This document shows, one piece after another, positions 1-8,101 of a DNA stretch of 64,000 nucleotides. Location: contig NZ_LT727810.1 in assembly GCF_900162665.1 (NCBI RefSeq), positions 403,067-467,066 of the forward strand. The letters run 5' to 3'. How positions within the stretch are numbered: position 1 is the stretch's first letter; each line of letters starts with the position of its first letter. A program made the position numbers and the translations under genes. The stretch is from Oceanobacillus sojae. Its GTDB lineage: Bacteria > Bacillota > Bacilli > Bacillales > Amphibacillaceae. The notes under the pieces were generated by a model. It saw only the letters and a list, made by a program, of their open reading frames with translations. It was not told the DNA's origin and did no database searches.

Positions 1-2
1 AT

Positions 3-443
3 GAAAATAAAGTTTTAACAGATGTATCCCATCTTTCCGTTAAAGCATTTTGGGATGTGATGGAGCTTGCTGATTATCCCATTGCATCGCATTCCAATAC
101 CCGGGCAATTTGTGATCATCCCAGAAACCTGTATGATGATCAGCTGAAAGCATTGATTGCCAAAAATGCGCCAATCCATTTTGCGCTCTATCCTGTCTTT
201 TTGAAAAAAAATGCAAGAACGGCAACAGTAGCTGATCTTTGTGAACATATTGATCACGTTTGTGCTCTTGGCGGAGAAAAAAATATCGGCTTCGGCTCTG
301 ATTTTGACGGGATAAGCTGTTATATTGATAATATTACCAATTCCTCCGGCTACGATTATTTGCTGAATGAATTACAAAAACATTATTCAGAGGAGCAGGT
401 TAGAGGATTTGCTTATCAAAACTTTATGAATATGCTTCCCTAG
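3..443 (+). CDS. Membrane dipeptidase (peptidase M19, renal dipeptidase family), C-terminal part
   Basis: The reading frame is open from the window edge and ends at the TAG at 441-443, so only the last 146 codons are present. The fragment carries features typical of zinc dipeptidases of family M19: a DVSHLS segment at the start, then IASHSNTR, and GIGSDFDG-like residues (IGFGSDFDGI) near the end, which belong to the metal-dependent TIM-barrel active site. M19 enzymes cleave dipeptides in the cytoplasm. The start and any upstream partners lie outside the window. A bidirectional hairpin terminator follows 20 bases after the stop. The family call is secure; the substrate is not known. Confidence 0.85.
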   Translation, partial: ENKVLTDVSHLSVKAFWDVMELADYPIASHSNTRAICDHPRNLYDDQLKALIAKNAPIHFALYPVFLKKNARTATVADLCEHIDHVCALGGEKNIGFGSDFDGISCYIDNITNSSGYDYLLNELQKHYSEEQVRGFAYQNFMNMLP

Positions 444-463
444 CCTCTGTATGTAAACAAAAA

Positions 464-506
464 AACTGGAATATCAGGGTGTTTTCCCGATATTCCAGTT
501 TTTTTA
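464..506. terminator. Bidirectional rho-independent terminator
   Basis: A 12-bp perfect stem (AACTGGAATATC at 464-475 with GATATTCCAGTT at 489-500) is flanked by an A run on the left and a T run on the right. It can end both the dipeptidase gene and the convergent YitT-type gene. Confidence 0.85.
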
Positions 507-516
507 TATTTGTAAG

Positions 517-1389
517 TTAAAATTTTTGCCCATAATATTTATCAAGTGAGAAGCCTCTCCCGAGAATTTCGGACGCACTGATAAAAATAGTGAATGCTTC
601 CGGAGTTTCTTCCTGAAGTAATTTTTTCAATTTAACTGCTTCTGTCTGTTCCGCCACACATAGGATCATCGTTTTATCCAATTTTGTGTAACCCCCCACA
701 GACCGTATTTTGGTGAGACCCCGATCGATGCCATTCTGGATAAGCTGCTGTACCTTTTCTTCCTCATCGGTAATGATCATTACCAGTTTTGTTGCAGAGG
801 TTCGTAATTGGACAATGTCTATTGCTTTACCGCTGATATAAATTGCCATTAACGCAAATAATGTAAGCTCAAAGCTGAAAACGAAAATGGAAGTAATAAC
901 AACGAGTCCATCTACGATAAATTGTGAATAACCGCTGGAAATCCCAGTGAATTTCTTCACAATTTGAGCAATAGCTGCTGTGCCGCCGGTGGATCCATTT
1001 CCTTTGTAGACGATACCGAGGCCGGCCCCCAGAATAAGTCCGCCATAAAGGGCACTTAAGAATGGGTTGGTAACCGTAATTGGAATATCAGCAGACAAAA
1101 AAATAGCAAGAGGAACCCAAAATGTTCCTACGAGTGTTTTGATACTGAAGTCCTTCCCCAATGCAATCCATCCGATAATAAAAACAGGGATATTAATCAC
1201 GAATTGACTGAGTGCAGGATTAATCGCATACACCTCATAAAGAATAGTACTGATTCCTGATAGGCCGCCGGCAGCTAATCGCGCCGGCAGGAAGAAGATA
1301 TTATATGCTAATCCGACAATGGTTGCTCCAATAATAATATAGGCATATTCTTTAAATACATTAGATTGTTTTGCTTGATCCATGTGCAT
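517..1389 (-). CDS. YitT family membrane protein (DUF161/DUF2179)
   Basis: A 290-residue protein of the YitT/YpjC/YvjA family, which is common in Bacillaceae and whose transport substrate is unknown. The N-terminal two thirds hold five or so hydrophobic segments, including the family motif LPARLAAGGLSGIS near residues 31-44. The last 80 residues form a soluble DUF2179-type domain (TDEEEKVQQLIQNGIDRG onward). A second ATG two codons in (base 1383) has better spacing to the AAAGGA ribosome site, so the true start may be there. It stands alone between two terminators or gaps. The family call is firm; no function can be inferred from neighbours. Confidence 0.85.
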   Translation of the reverse strand: MHMDQAKQSNVFKEYAYIIIGATIVGLAYNIFFLPARLAAGGLSGISTILYEVYAINPALSQFVINIPVFIIGWIALGKDFSIKTLVGTFWVPLAIFLSADIPITVTNPFLSALYGGLILGAGLGIVYKGNGSTGGTAAIAQIVKKFTGISSGYSQFIVDGLVVITSIFVFSFELTLFALMAIYISGKAIDIVQLRTSATKLVMIITDEEEKVQQLIQNGIDRGLTKIRSVGGYTKLDKTMILCVAEQTEAVKLKKLLQEETPEAFTIFISASEILGRGFSLDKYYGQKF

Positions 1390-1464
1390 ATTTCCTTTCC
1401 CGACAATGATAATTAAACCTATATTAATGTATCATTGTTGGGAGAAAGAGTAAACTGCATGATT

Positions 1465-1926
1465 TTAAAGTGATAAAGCAACAGAATCTTTCTCTTTTAA
1501 AGGCTTTATAATCCGCTGAACAAATTTTTCCAGCACCGTTGGAAGAAGAGAGCCGATTAATGGTGCACTGATTTTTCCAGTCAATCCTTTTAATTCAAGT
1601 TCCAATAAACAGGTCAGTTCGGAGGAACGGGAAGAGAGCCCGGAAAGCTTGAAGCAGCCATTTCCTAAACACCGGTTTTCAGAATCACGAATACGGAATT
1701 GAACGATAGAGGGAGACACCGTCTCTAGGATTCTGACATATAGCTTGAGGTCTTTAGTAATCGTGCCTACTTTCCCATGCAGCTCCCAAACGGAATCGGC
1801 TGCGGATACTTTCTTATGTGTTTGATAACCAGGTACCTGCTTTGCCCAATGAGACCAATCTTCTAAATAACTCCACACCTCTGATTGGGGCAGGTCAATG
1901 TTGACGCTGTAATCTGCTTTTAACAT
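1465..1926 (-). CDS. SRPBCC (START-like, CoxG-type) family protein
   Basis: A 153-residue soluble protein with the pattern of polyketide-cyclase/CoxG-like START domains. It opens with ADYSVNIDLPQSEVWSYLEDWSHWAKQVPGY, written here as the segment around residues 4-34, followed by alternating strands and a long C-terminal helix (LLPTVLEKFVQRIIKP). Such folds bind hydrophobic ligands in a central cavity. The ATG at 1926 is preferred because AGGAGGA lies about eight bases upstream; an in-frame TTG just before it is unlikely. It is monocistronic. The fold is likely; the ligand is unknown. Confidence 0.7.
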   Translation of the reverse strand: MLKADYSVNIDLPQSEVWSYLEDWSHWAKQVPGYQTHKKVSAADSVWELHGKVGTITKDLKLYVRILETVSPSIVQFRIRDSENRCLGNGCFKLSGLSSRSSELTCLLELELKGLTGKISAPLIGSLLPTVLEKFVQRIIKPLKEKDSVALSL

Positions 1927-2148
1927 CAAGTGTTCCTCCTTAAAAAATTCCTTTTTTAGCTTTTTGAATCACTTGATATACTTATGTACCATTTAAGCCG
2001 CATATGCAGAAACTTTTTCTTTGTCTAAAATACTACACATATTCGCTTGACCAGAGCGATTCATCATTACATACTAAAAATAATGAACAGCTGGCAAAGA
2101 GGTTAAATTTTTGGGTATAGTTTATCGTGTTTTGCAAAAGATAATAGC

Positions 2149-2169
2149 AAGCAAGTATTCCACTTGCTT
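2149..2169 (+). other. Short hairpin in the spore-protein leader
   Basis: AAGCAAGT (2149-2156) can pair with ACTTGCTT (2162-2169) around a five-base loop, ending ten bases before the GGGGAGGG ribosome site of the spore-protein gene. No T run follows, so it is not a terminator; it may stabilise the 5' end of the mRNA. Confidence 0.4.
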
Positions 2170-2193
2170 TCGAATAAAAGGGGAGGGTCTGAG

Positions 2194-2394
2194 GTGGCTG
2201 ACAAACGAAGAAACGCGTTGTTAGTACCGCAAGCAGAACGTGCAGTAAATCAGATGAAAGAGGAAATCGCTGGTGAAATGCATGTGAATTTAGGAGCTGA
2301 TACTACTGCCCGTGAAAACGGTGCAGTCGGTGGTGAAATGGTTAAACGAATGATTCAAATGGCTGAGGGCAGCATTGCGAATCAAAAAAAATAA
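2194..2394 (+). CDS. Alpha/beta-type small acid-soluble spore protein (SASP)
   Basis: A 66-residue protein with the hallmarks of alpha/beta SASPs: LLVPQAERAVNQMKEEIAGE, with the spore-protease (GPR) site region around EIA, then the DNA-binding block LGADTTARENGAVGGEMVKRMIQMAE. These proteins coat and protect DNA in the dormant spore and are degraded at germination. I chose the GTG at 2194 because GGGGAGGG lies six bases upstream and this gives the usual family length; an upstream in-frame TTG at 2164 has no ribosome site. It is followed by a strong terminator. Its presence shows that the organism forms endospores. Confidence 0.93.
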   Translation: MADKRRNALLVPQAERAVNQMKEEIAGEMHVNLGADTTARENGAVGGEMVKRMIQMAEGSIANQKK

Positions 2395-2440
2395 TCAACT
2401 CACAGCTTTAAAAATTTGCCCCGATTTATTTTGATAATAG

Positions 2441-2490
2441 AAAATCCTGTAGAGAGAACCAGTTTTTCTCTACAGGATTTTCTTGTTTTT
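2441..2490 (+). terminator. Rho-independent terminator after the SASP gene
   Basis: A 15-bp perfect stem (2441-2455 with 2467-2481) encloses an 11-base loop and is followed by TCTTGTTTTT. Confidence 0.88.
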
Positions 2491-2505
2491 AAAAGTGAAT
2501 TATTA

Positions 2506-3261
2506 AAATTTTGCACCTTAAAAAATAACTTTCTTATCATAGAGATTGGAGCTGATTGTTCCTTCTATCTATCAAAGCATAAACGCTATCCAGAAAGAAG
2601 GTAACGTGTAAGGCTACCGCTGCGGCGGACCGTTTTGCTTTCCTAGGGGCACGCTCTTCAGCTAACTTTTGCCAAGAAGATCGCTTGGCAAAAGTGGATC
2701 TTCAGATGGTGCTGATCCCTCAGGAGTCAAAACGGTCCGCCTCCGCTAGTAAAATGTTCTATGCAGGTTGAAACGGCTGACTAAATAGAAGTTAGATCAG
2801 ATAAAACGTTTTTTCTGGTTCATGGTAAAATATTCATTCACGATTGTTTTCTGTTCATGAAAGTCATTCCCGATATTTACTATCACTGTATCTTAATTTA
2901 AATTGCCAAATCAACCATTAAAAAAGCTAAAATGATCTATTCATCAAGCAAAAAGCGATTATTTCATCCAATTCCATCAGGATACGATTTCTTTCATTCG
3001 CTGTAGAAACCTAACTGAGCGCAGACCAACCACGTAGACTCCTATGGGAACAGGGCGAGCTAAAGATCCACTTGAAAAGCGGTTTTCTTTTCAAGTTAGC
3101 TGAAGCCGTCCCCATGGAAAGTGTAGTGGTTGGTCGGAGCGGCGCTATACACAATCTCGATTTCCATAGAAGGATAATTTAACAAAATACAAGCAGGATA
3201 ATAAAGAACTTGTTCATCCTGGAATAGGGGGGATAGATTCTTATCCTCAGGTCCGAAAGTT
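2506..3261. repeat. Non-coding interspersed repeat A, copy 1 (MITE-like, about 756 bp)
   Basis: This gene-free stretch is closely similar, end to end, to 61257-62008. Its ends are imperfect inverted repeats, AAATTTTGCACC (2506-2517) and GGTCCGAAAGTT (3250-3261). Inside are two GC-richer inverted-repeat modules. Module 1 (about 2620-2758) pairs GCGGCGGACCGTTTTG with CAAAACGGTCCGCC and contains a 12-bp hairpin ACTTTTGCCAAG/CTTGGCAAAAGT. Module 2 (about 3018-3145) pairs GACCAACCAC with GTGGTTGGTC and contains ACTTGAAAAG/CTTTTCAAGT. Neither strand has a convincing gene. No clear target-site duplication is visible for this copy. I recall similar modules scattered in Bacillaceae genomes but could not search. 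Confidence 0.8.
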
Positions 3262-3345
3262 GAGTTAATTTGAAATAAAAACAAGTCCTGATTATTATCG
3301 GTATTGTCGAAGCTTGTGATAAAATGTAGGAGGGAGGTAGATATT

Positions 3346-4263
3346 ATGAAGCGTATACAATTAGGAAATAGTGAATTATCTGTTCCAGTCATTTCTTTGG
3401 GCTGTATGGTCATGCACCAGAGTACGAAAGAGGAAGCGAATAAAGTGATTCATAACGCATTAGAGCATGGAATCGACTTTTTTGATCACGCTGATATTTA
3501 TGGGAAGGGGAAATCTGAATCCGTATTTGCAGAAGCAATTGAGATGAATCCTTCTATCCGTGAAAAATTGATTATTCAGTCAAAAGCGGGAATACGTAGT
3601 GGATTTTATGACTCTTCCAAAGAATATTTAATTTCATCTGTAGAAAACAGTCTAAAACGCTTGAAAACGGACTACTTAGATGTATTTCTTATTCACCGCC
3701 CAGATGCCCTTATGGAGCCGGAAGAGGTGGCAGAGGCGTTTTCAGAGCTGGAAAAGAGCGGTAAAGTCCGGCATTTCGGTGTGAGTAATTCCCGGCCGCG
3801 TCAGATTGAATTGCTGAAAAGATATGTTGATCAGGAATTGGTAGCCAATCAATTGCAATTAAGTATCACTAATTCCGGTATGATTAATCAAGGATTGTAT
3901 GCGAATACATCATTTGATCAGGCAATGGATTTTGACGGCGGGGTTATTGATTACAGTCAGATAAATAACATGACTATTCAGGCCTGGTCACCGCTTCGGT
4001 ATGGATTTTTCGGCGGTTTTATCATGGATCGAGATGCCTATCCGGAATTAAATAAGGAACTGGATAAGCTTGGAGAAAAATACGGTGTGGCACGTGAAAC
4101 AATCGCAATAGCATGGATTTTACGCCATCCGGCTAATATACAGACTATTATCGGTACAATGACACCAAAACGGCTGACTGAAATGGTGAAAGCAGCTGAT
4201 ATTACTTTGACGAGGGAAGAATGGTATCAATTATGGCAGTCTGCCGGTAATAAATTACTATAA
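3346..4263 (+). CDS. Aldo/keto reductase (YdhF-like)
   Basis: A 305-residue NADPH-dependent oxidoreductase of the aldo/keto reductase superfamily. The order of motifs is typical: DFFDHADIYGKGKSE holds the catalytic Asp and Tyr, then the Lys in IIQSKAGI, the LIHRPD strand, GKVRHFGVSN, and a C-terminal cofactor segment. The overall resemblance is closest to E. coli YdhF, whose physiological substrate is unknown. The ATG at 3346 is used because AGGGAGGT lies about seven bases upstream; a longer in-frame extension to 3304 lacks a ribosome site and overlaps poorly conserved sequence. The gene starts 84 bases after repeat A and ends before a bidirectional terminator. Confidence 0.85.
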   Translation: MKRIQLGNSELSVPVISLGCMVMHQSTKEEANKVIHNALEHGIDFFDHADIYGKGKSESVFAEAIEMNPSIREKLIIQSKAGIRSGFYDSSKEYLISSVENSLKRLKTDYLDVFLIHRPDALMEPEEVAEAFSELEKSGKVRHFGVSNSRPRQIELLKRYVDQELVANQLQLSITNSGMINQGLYANTSFDQAMDFDGGVIDYSQINNMTIQAWSPLRYGFFGGFIMDRDAYPELNKELDKLGEKYGVARETIAIAWILRHPANIQTIIGTMTPKRLTEMVKAADITLTREEWYQLWQSAGNKLL

Positions 4264-4350
4264 GCGAATAGTCAAAAAATCGATATAGAACCCGAATTAT
4301 TAGTTTTTGATTTTATTATGAAATCAATACTGAATTTATATAAACTAAAA

Positions 4351-4377
4351 AACCAAGCAGTCCCGCTTGGTTTTTTT
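4351..4377. terminator. Bidirectional terminator between aldo/keto reductase and ilvE
   Basis: AACCAAGC (4351-4358) pairs with GCTTGGTT (4365-4372), with an A run before and a T run after, so it can serve both convergent genes. Confidence 0.82.
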
Positions 4378-4378
4378 A

Positions 4379-5473
4379 TTAATGCTTTACAGTGCTTTCT
4401 GTTTCAATATTTTGCATCCAGTTAAATGAATCTTCTAAATGACCATATTGAATGCCTGTAATCGTATCATAAACCTTTTTCGAAATCTTACCTGTTTTTC
4501 CATCATTGATAATCATCTGCTTATCGCCCCATTTTAATTCGCCGATTGGAGAGATAACCGCAGCGGTGCCAGAACCAAATGCTTCTTCCAGCTGACCATT
4601 TTGATAAGCTTCGTATAATTCTTCAATAGAAATTCTTCGCTCAACCACCGGCACTTCCCAGTGATTTAATAATTCTATTACGCTGGAACGTGTAATTCCC
4701 GAAAGAATGCTGCCATTTAGTTTTGGTGTAATTACTTCGCCATTGATTTTAAAGAAAACATTCATGCTTCCAACTTCTTCAATATATTTCTTTTCAACAC
4801 CGTCTAACCAAAGAACCTGCGTATATCCGGTTTTTGCAACCATTTCCTGTGCCTTCAAGCTGGCTGCATAATTACCGCCGGTTTTTGCTTCGCCGGTACC
4901 GCCTTTTACAGTTCGGACATAATCATTCTCTACAGCAATCTTAACCGGGTTAAGGCCTTCTTTATAGTAAGCGCCTACTGGAGAAAGGATAACAATAAAT
5001 TTATAATGTGCAGCTGCTGATACGCCAATGTAGGTTTCTGTAGAAATAATAAACGGACGAATATATAGCGATGTACCTTCTGTATGAGGGACCCAATCAC
5101 GATCAATTGCAACCAGTTGTTTAATTGCTTTTAAAGCAAACTCTTCGTCAATCGGAGGGATACATAAACGATCATTCGATCTGTTTAAACGTTCCATGTT
5201 TTTCTCTGGACGAAATAACTCAATGCTTCCGTTACCCGTACGATAGGCTTTTAAACCTTCAAAAACAGATTGTGCATAGTGGAATACCATTGCAGAAGGT
5301 TCAATTTGTAGTGGTTGATATGGTACAATGCTCGCATTATGCCACCCTAGCGGTTCTGAATAATCCATCACAAACATATGGTCCGTGAAAATTTTTCCAA
5401 AAACTAATTGATCATCCTGTGGCTTTTCTTTTTTTGTTTCACATCGTTGTACGCGAATAGTTTGTTCTTCCAT
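4379..5473 (-). CDS. ilvE: Branched-chain amino acid aminotransferase
   Basis: A 364-residue PLP-dependent fold-type IV aminotransferase of the eubacterial type II BCAT group. It interconverts Leu, Ile and Val with their 2-keto acids using glutamate, the last step of the pathway encoded at 9.7-20.1 kb. Visible signatures are FHYAQSVFEGLKAYR, the PLP-lysine region GGTGEAKTGGNYAASL, and the C-terminal EAFGSGTAAVISPIG. The ATG at 5473 has AAGGAG about eight bases upstream; the frame extends 22 codons further but without support. It is transcribed away from the divergent HAD gene from a good sigma-A promoter. The assignment is firm. Confidence 0.93.
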   Translation of the reverse strand: MEEQTIRVQRCETKKEKPQDDQLVFGKIFTDHMFVMDYSEPLGWHNASIVPYQPLQIEPSAMVFHYAQSVFEGLKAYRTGNGSIELFRPEKNMERLNRSNDRLCIPPIDEEFALKAIKQLVAIDRDWVPHTEGTSLYIRPFIISTETYIGVSAAAHYKFIVILSPVGAYYKEGLNPVKIAVENDYVRTVKGGTGEAKTGGNYAASLKAQEMVAKTGYTQVLWLDGVEKKYIEEVGSMNVFFKINGEVITPKLNGSILSGITRSSVIELLNHWEVPVVERRISIEELYEAYQNGQLEEAFGSGTAAVISPIGELKWGDKQMIINDGKTGKISKKVYDTITGIQYGHLEDSFNWMQNIETESTVKH

Positions 5474-5510
5474 ATCAAAAGTCTCCTTGCCATTGATTAA
5501 ATTTCTATAT

Positions 5511-5539
5511 ATCATAAGACATATGAAAGATTTTAGCAA
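5511..5539 (-). promoter_or_regulatory. Sigma-A promoter for ilvE
   Basis: On the minus strand, TTGCTA (5534-5539) and TATGAT (5511-5516) are separated by exactly 17 bases and lie 38 bases upstream of the ilvE start codon. Confidence 0.7.
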
Positions 5540-5612
5540 GACTAAATTTTAAATTAATTTATTAAATTATGATTACATATACTAATCGAATAACAAAGAG
5601 GAGATATAAATA

Positions 5613-6401
5613 ATGAAAAAAATGGTATTATTTGATTTAGATGATACACTGCTCTGGGATAAAAAAAGTGTACAGGATGCTTTCGATTTGACCTGTCAGC
5701 TTGCGGAAAAGGAAGCAGGCGTTTCACCGGAGGAATTAGAAAAAAATGTCCGCCATCGGGCCAGAGAGCTTTATGCCTCTTATCCAACCTATACATATAC
5801 ACAAAAGATTGGAATTAATCCATTTGAAGGACTGTGGGCAACCTTTGATGATCCGGGAGAGGAATTTCAGAGGCTCAAGGAAATTGCTCCGGTATATCAG
5901 AAAACAGCCTGGCAGAAAGGGTTGGAAGAGACTGGCGTGAATAATCCTGAACTTGCTGGAAAACTTGCTGAAGCTTTCAGGGATTATCGGATAGAGAGCC
6001 CTTGTTTATTTGAGGATACGCTTTCTGTTCTGGCAGAGCTTGGAAAGGATTATCGCCTTGCGTTGGTTACAAATGGCTCTCCAAGCCTCCAAAACCTTAA
6101 GTTAGAGATTTCCCCTGAGTTATCACCGTACTTTGAGAAAATATTTATTTCCGGAGATATTGGTACTGGAAAACCGGACCAGGAGATATTTAACTATGTG
6201 TTAAAAGCATTAGACATCAAAGCGGAAGATGCGGTAATGGTAGGGGACAATCTGCATACAGATATTATTGGAGCAAATCGGACAGGGATTGCATCTGTCT
6301 GGCTGAACCGGTTTGACGCAGAAAATAATAGTGCTGTTAAACCGGACTATGAAATAAAATCACTTAAAGAATTGAAGGGCATTCTGCAAACATACAATTA
6401 G
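5613..6401 (+). CDS. HAD-superfamily phosphatase (YjjG-like)
   Basis: A 262-residue haloacid-dehalogenase family hydrolase. HAD motif I is FDLDDTLLW near residues 7-15, motif II is LALVTNGS, the motif III Lys is in GTGKPDQEIF, and motif IV is MVGDNLHTDIIGA. A helical cap lies between motifs I and II, as in the subfamily I enzymes YjjG and YfnB, which dephosphorylate nucleotides or small phosphate esters. The ribosome site GAGGAG precedes the ATG by about eight bases. It is divergent from ilvE and convergent with serA. The substrate cannot be told from sequence. Confidence 0.85.
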   Translation: MKKMVLFDLDDTLLWDKKSVQDAFDLTCQLAEKEAGVSPEELEKNVRHRARELYASYPTYTYTQKIGINPFEGLWATFDDPGEEFQRLKEIAPVYQKTAWQKGLEETGVNNPELAGKLAEAFRDYRIESPCLFEDTLSVLAELGKDYRLALVTNGSPSLQNLKLEISPELSPYFEKIFISGDIGTGKPDQEIFNYVLKALDIKAEDAVMVGDNLHTDIIGANRTGIASVWLNRFDAENNSAVKPDYEIKSLKELKGILQTYN

Positions 6402-6443
6402 AAGTGCAGCAGGAGTAATACATGTTGTATAAGAAAATCGAAA

Positions 6444-6498
6444 AGAAGGGGCTGTTGCACGATCAGATAACTGATTGTGCAACAGCCCCTTCTTTTTG
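6444..6498. terminator. Strong bidirectional terminator between HAD gene and serA
   Basis: A 17-bp perfect stem (AGAAGGGGCTGTTGCAC at 6444-6460 with its complement at 6477-6493) has an A-rich left flank and TTTTT on the right. Confidence 0.9.
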
Positions 6499-6511
6499 TA
6501 ATAAAACATTT

Positions 6512-8098
6512 TTATAAATCAATCGCAGTGACGGATTTAATCTCATCTAACAGTGCAATTTCAGCAAGTGCTTCGTCTTCTAAATGACGGTCGATCGTCA
6601 GCAGCATAATTGCGTTGCCGCCTACATCGGAGCGGTCCACCTGCATGGTAGCAATATTAATATGATGCTCTGCAAAGGCGCTTCCCATACGCCCGATAAC
6701 ACCAGGCTGGTCGATGTGCTGAATGACAACCATATGACCTTCCGGTGTAGCATCAACCTGGTAGTCATCTACACGGACAAGACGCGGTCCCAAACCATTT
6801 AAAAGTGTACCAGCAACTTTTCTGCTTCCAGAAGCCCCGATCACTTCTATAGTAATCAGATTTGTAAATCCTTTTCGTGCTGATCTTTTACTTTCGCTGA
6901 CAGTAATCCCTTTACGATCAGCCAGGTATAATGCGTTGACATCATTTACACGGCTGCCCAGGTAACGTTTTAAGATCCCTTTGACTGCATTACGTGTGAC
7001 AGGGCCTGATTCTATTTCACTTAAGTCTCCAGAATAGCTGATACGGATTTCACTGATAACTTCATTCGCTAAATCGATAATAAACGTACCGAGCTTTTCT
7101 GCTAAATAGAAATAAGGTTCAATTTGATGCATTGCTTCACTTGGAATAGAAGGAAGGTTGACGGGATGGCGTACGGCTTTTCCTTCCAGGAAGCGGATAA
7201 CATCATGGCTGACATCAACTGCGACAATTTCCTGAGCTTCTACTGTGCTTGCACCTAAATGTGGTGTAGCAACAACCTCTGGTAACGTAAGCAGTTTATG
7301 CTCTGTAAAAGGCTCCTGCTCGAACACATCCAGTGCTGCACCAGCAACCTTTCCAGAAACAATGGCATCATATAAAGCATCCTCATCAATAATTCCGCCG
7401 CGGGCACAGTTAACAATCTGTACACCATCCTTCATTAATTCAAAAGCTTCTGCATTAATCAGATGTCTGGTTTCTTTTAACAGTGGGGTATGAACAGTTA
7501 TGAAATCCCCTGCCTGAAGCACTTCTTCCAGCGTACCGCGCTTAATTCCCATCTGTTCCGCTTTTTCATCGGTCAGGAATGGGTCATAGGCGATAACGTT
7601 CATTCGCTGGCCTTTTGCGCGTTTTGCTACTTCAACACCAATTCTTCCCAGACCGACGATGCCTAAGGTTTTCTGCTTTAATTCGATCCCGACAAAACGT
7701 TTCCGGTCCCATTGCTTTTGCTTCAAAGCATGAAAAGCCTGCGGGATATTTCTGGATAGGGACATAATCATGGCAATAGTATGCTCAGCAGCAGAATTAG
7801 TATTTCCATTTGGAGCATTTACTACAATAATTCCATTTTCTGTTGCGGCATCCAGGTCAATATTATCTACTCCGACTCCTGCACGCCCGACAATTTTTAA
7901 GCGTGTTGCTTTTTCCAGTAAAGGACGAGTTACCTGTGTCTGGCTGCGAACTAATAAAGCATCAAATTGATCGATATTCTCCAGAAGCTCTGCATCATCC
8001 CAGCCTGGATTTTTAACGATTTCTATATTTTCTGTTTCTCTTAATGGTTTAATTCCTTCTTCACTTAACGGATCACTGATCAATACACGATATGTCAT
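6512..8098 (-). CDS. serA: D-3-phosphoglycerate dehydrogenase
   Basis: A 528-residue enzyme catalysing the first step of serine synthesis: oxidation of 3-phosphoglycerate to 3-phosphohydroxypyruvate with NAD. It has the long (type 1) architecture. The substrate-binding domain opens with VLISDPLSEEGI. The Rossmann motif GLGRIGVEVAKRAKG lies near residue 149. The catalytic Arg is in VNCARGGIIDE and the His in TPHLGAST. An intervening domain follows, then a C-terminal ACT domain (VVIQHIDQPGVIGRMGS) that usually binds serine for feedback inhibition. AGGAGG precedes the ATG. It lies three bases downstream of the aminotransferase gene at 8102, so the two form an operon. Confidence 0.95.
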   Translation of the reverse strand: MTYRVLISDPLSEEGIKPLRETENIEIVKNPGWDDAELLENIDQFDALLVRSQTQVTRPLLEKATRLKIVGRAGVGVDNIDLDAATENGIIVVNAPNGNTNSAAEHTIAMIMSLSRNIPQAFHALKQKQWDRKRFVGIELKQKTLGIVGLGRIGVEVAKRAKGQRMNVIAYDPFLTDEKAEQMGIKRGTLEEVLQAGDFITVHTPLLKETRHLINAEAFELMKDGVQIVNCARGGIIDEDALYDAIVSGKVAGAALDVFEQEPFTEHKLLTLPEVVATPHLGASTVEAQEIVAVDVSHDVIRFLEGKAVRHPVNLPSIPSEAMHQIEPYFYLAEKLGTFIIDLANEVISEIRISYSGDLSEIESGPVTRNAVKGILKRYLGSRVNDVNALYLADRKGITVSESKRSARKGFTNLITIEVIGASGSRKVAGTLLNGLGPRLVRVDDYQVDATPEGHMVVIQHIDQPGVIGRMGSAFAEHHINIATMQVDRSDVGGNAIMLLTIDRHLEDEALAEIALLDEIKSVTAIDL

Positions 8099-8101
8099 GG
8101 C

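Noticed and set aside
2416-2604. Plus-strand frame of 62 codons after the spore-protein gene
   Set aside because: It begins inside the terminator, has no ribosome site and runs into repeat A.
3096-3413. Minus-strand frame of 105 codons across repeat A and the aldo/keto reductase start; a similar frame at 61841-62122
   Set aside because: Both copies share only the repeat-derived C-terminal part (ending YAFHGDGFS-like); the rest differs and lacks ribosome sites, so these are chance frames in a structured repeat.
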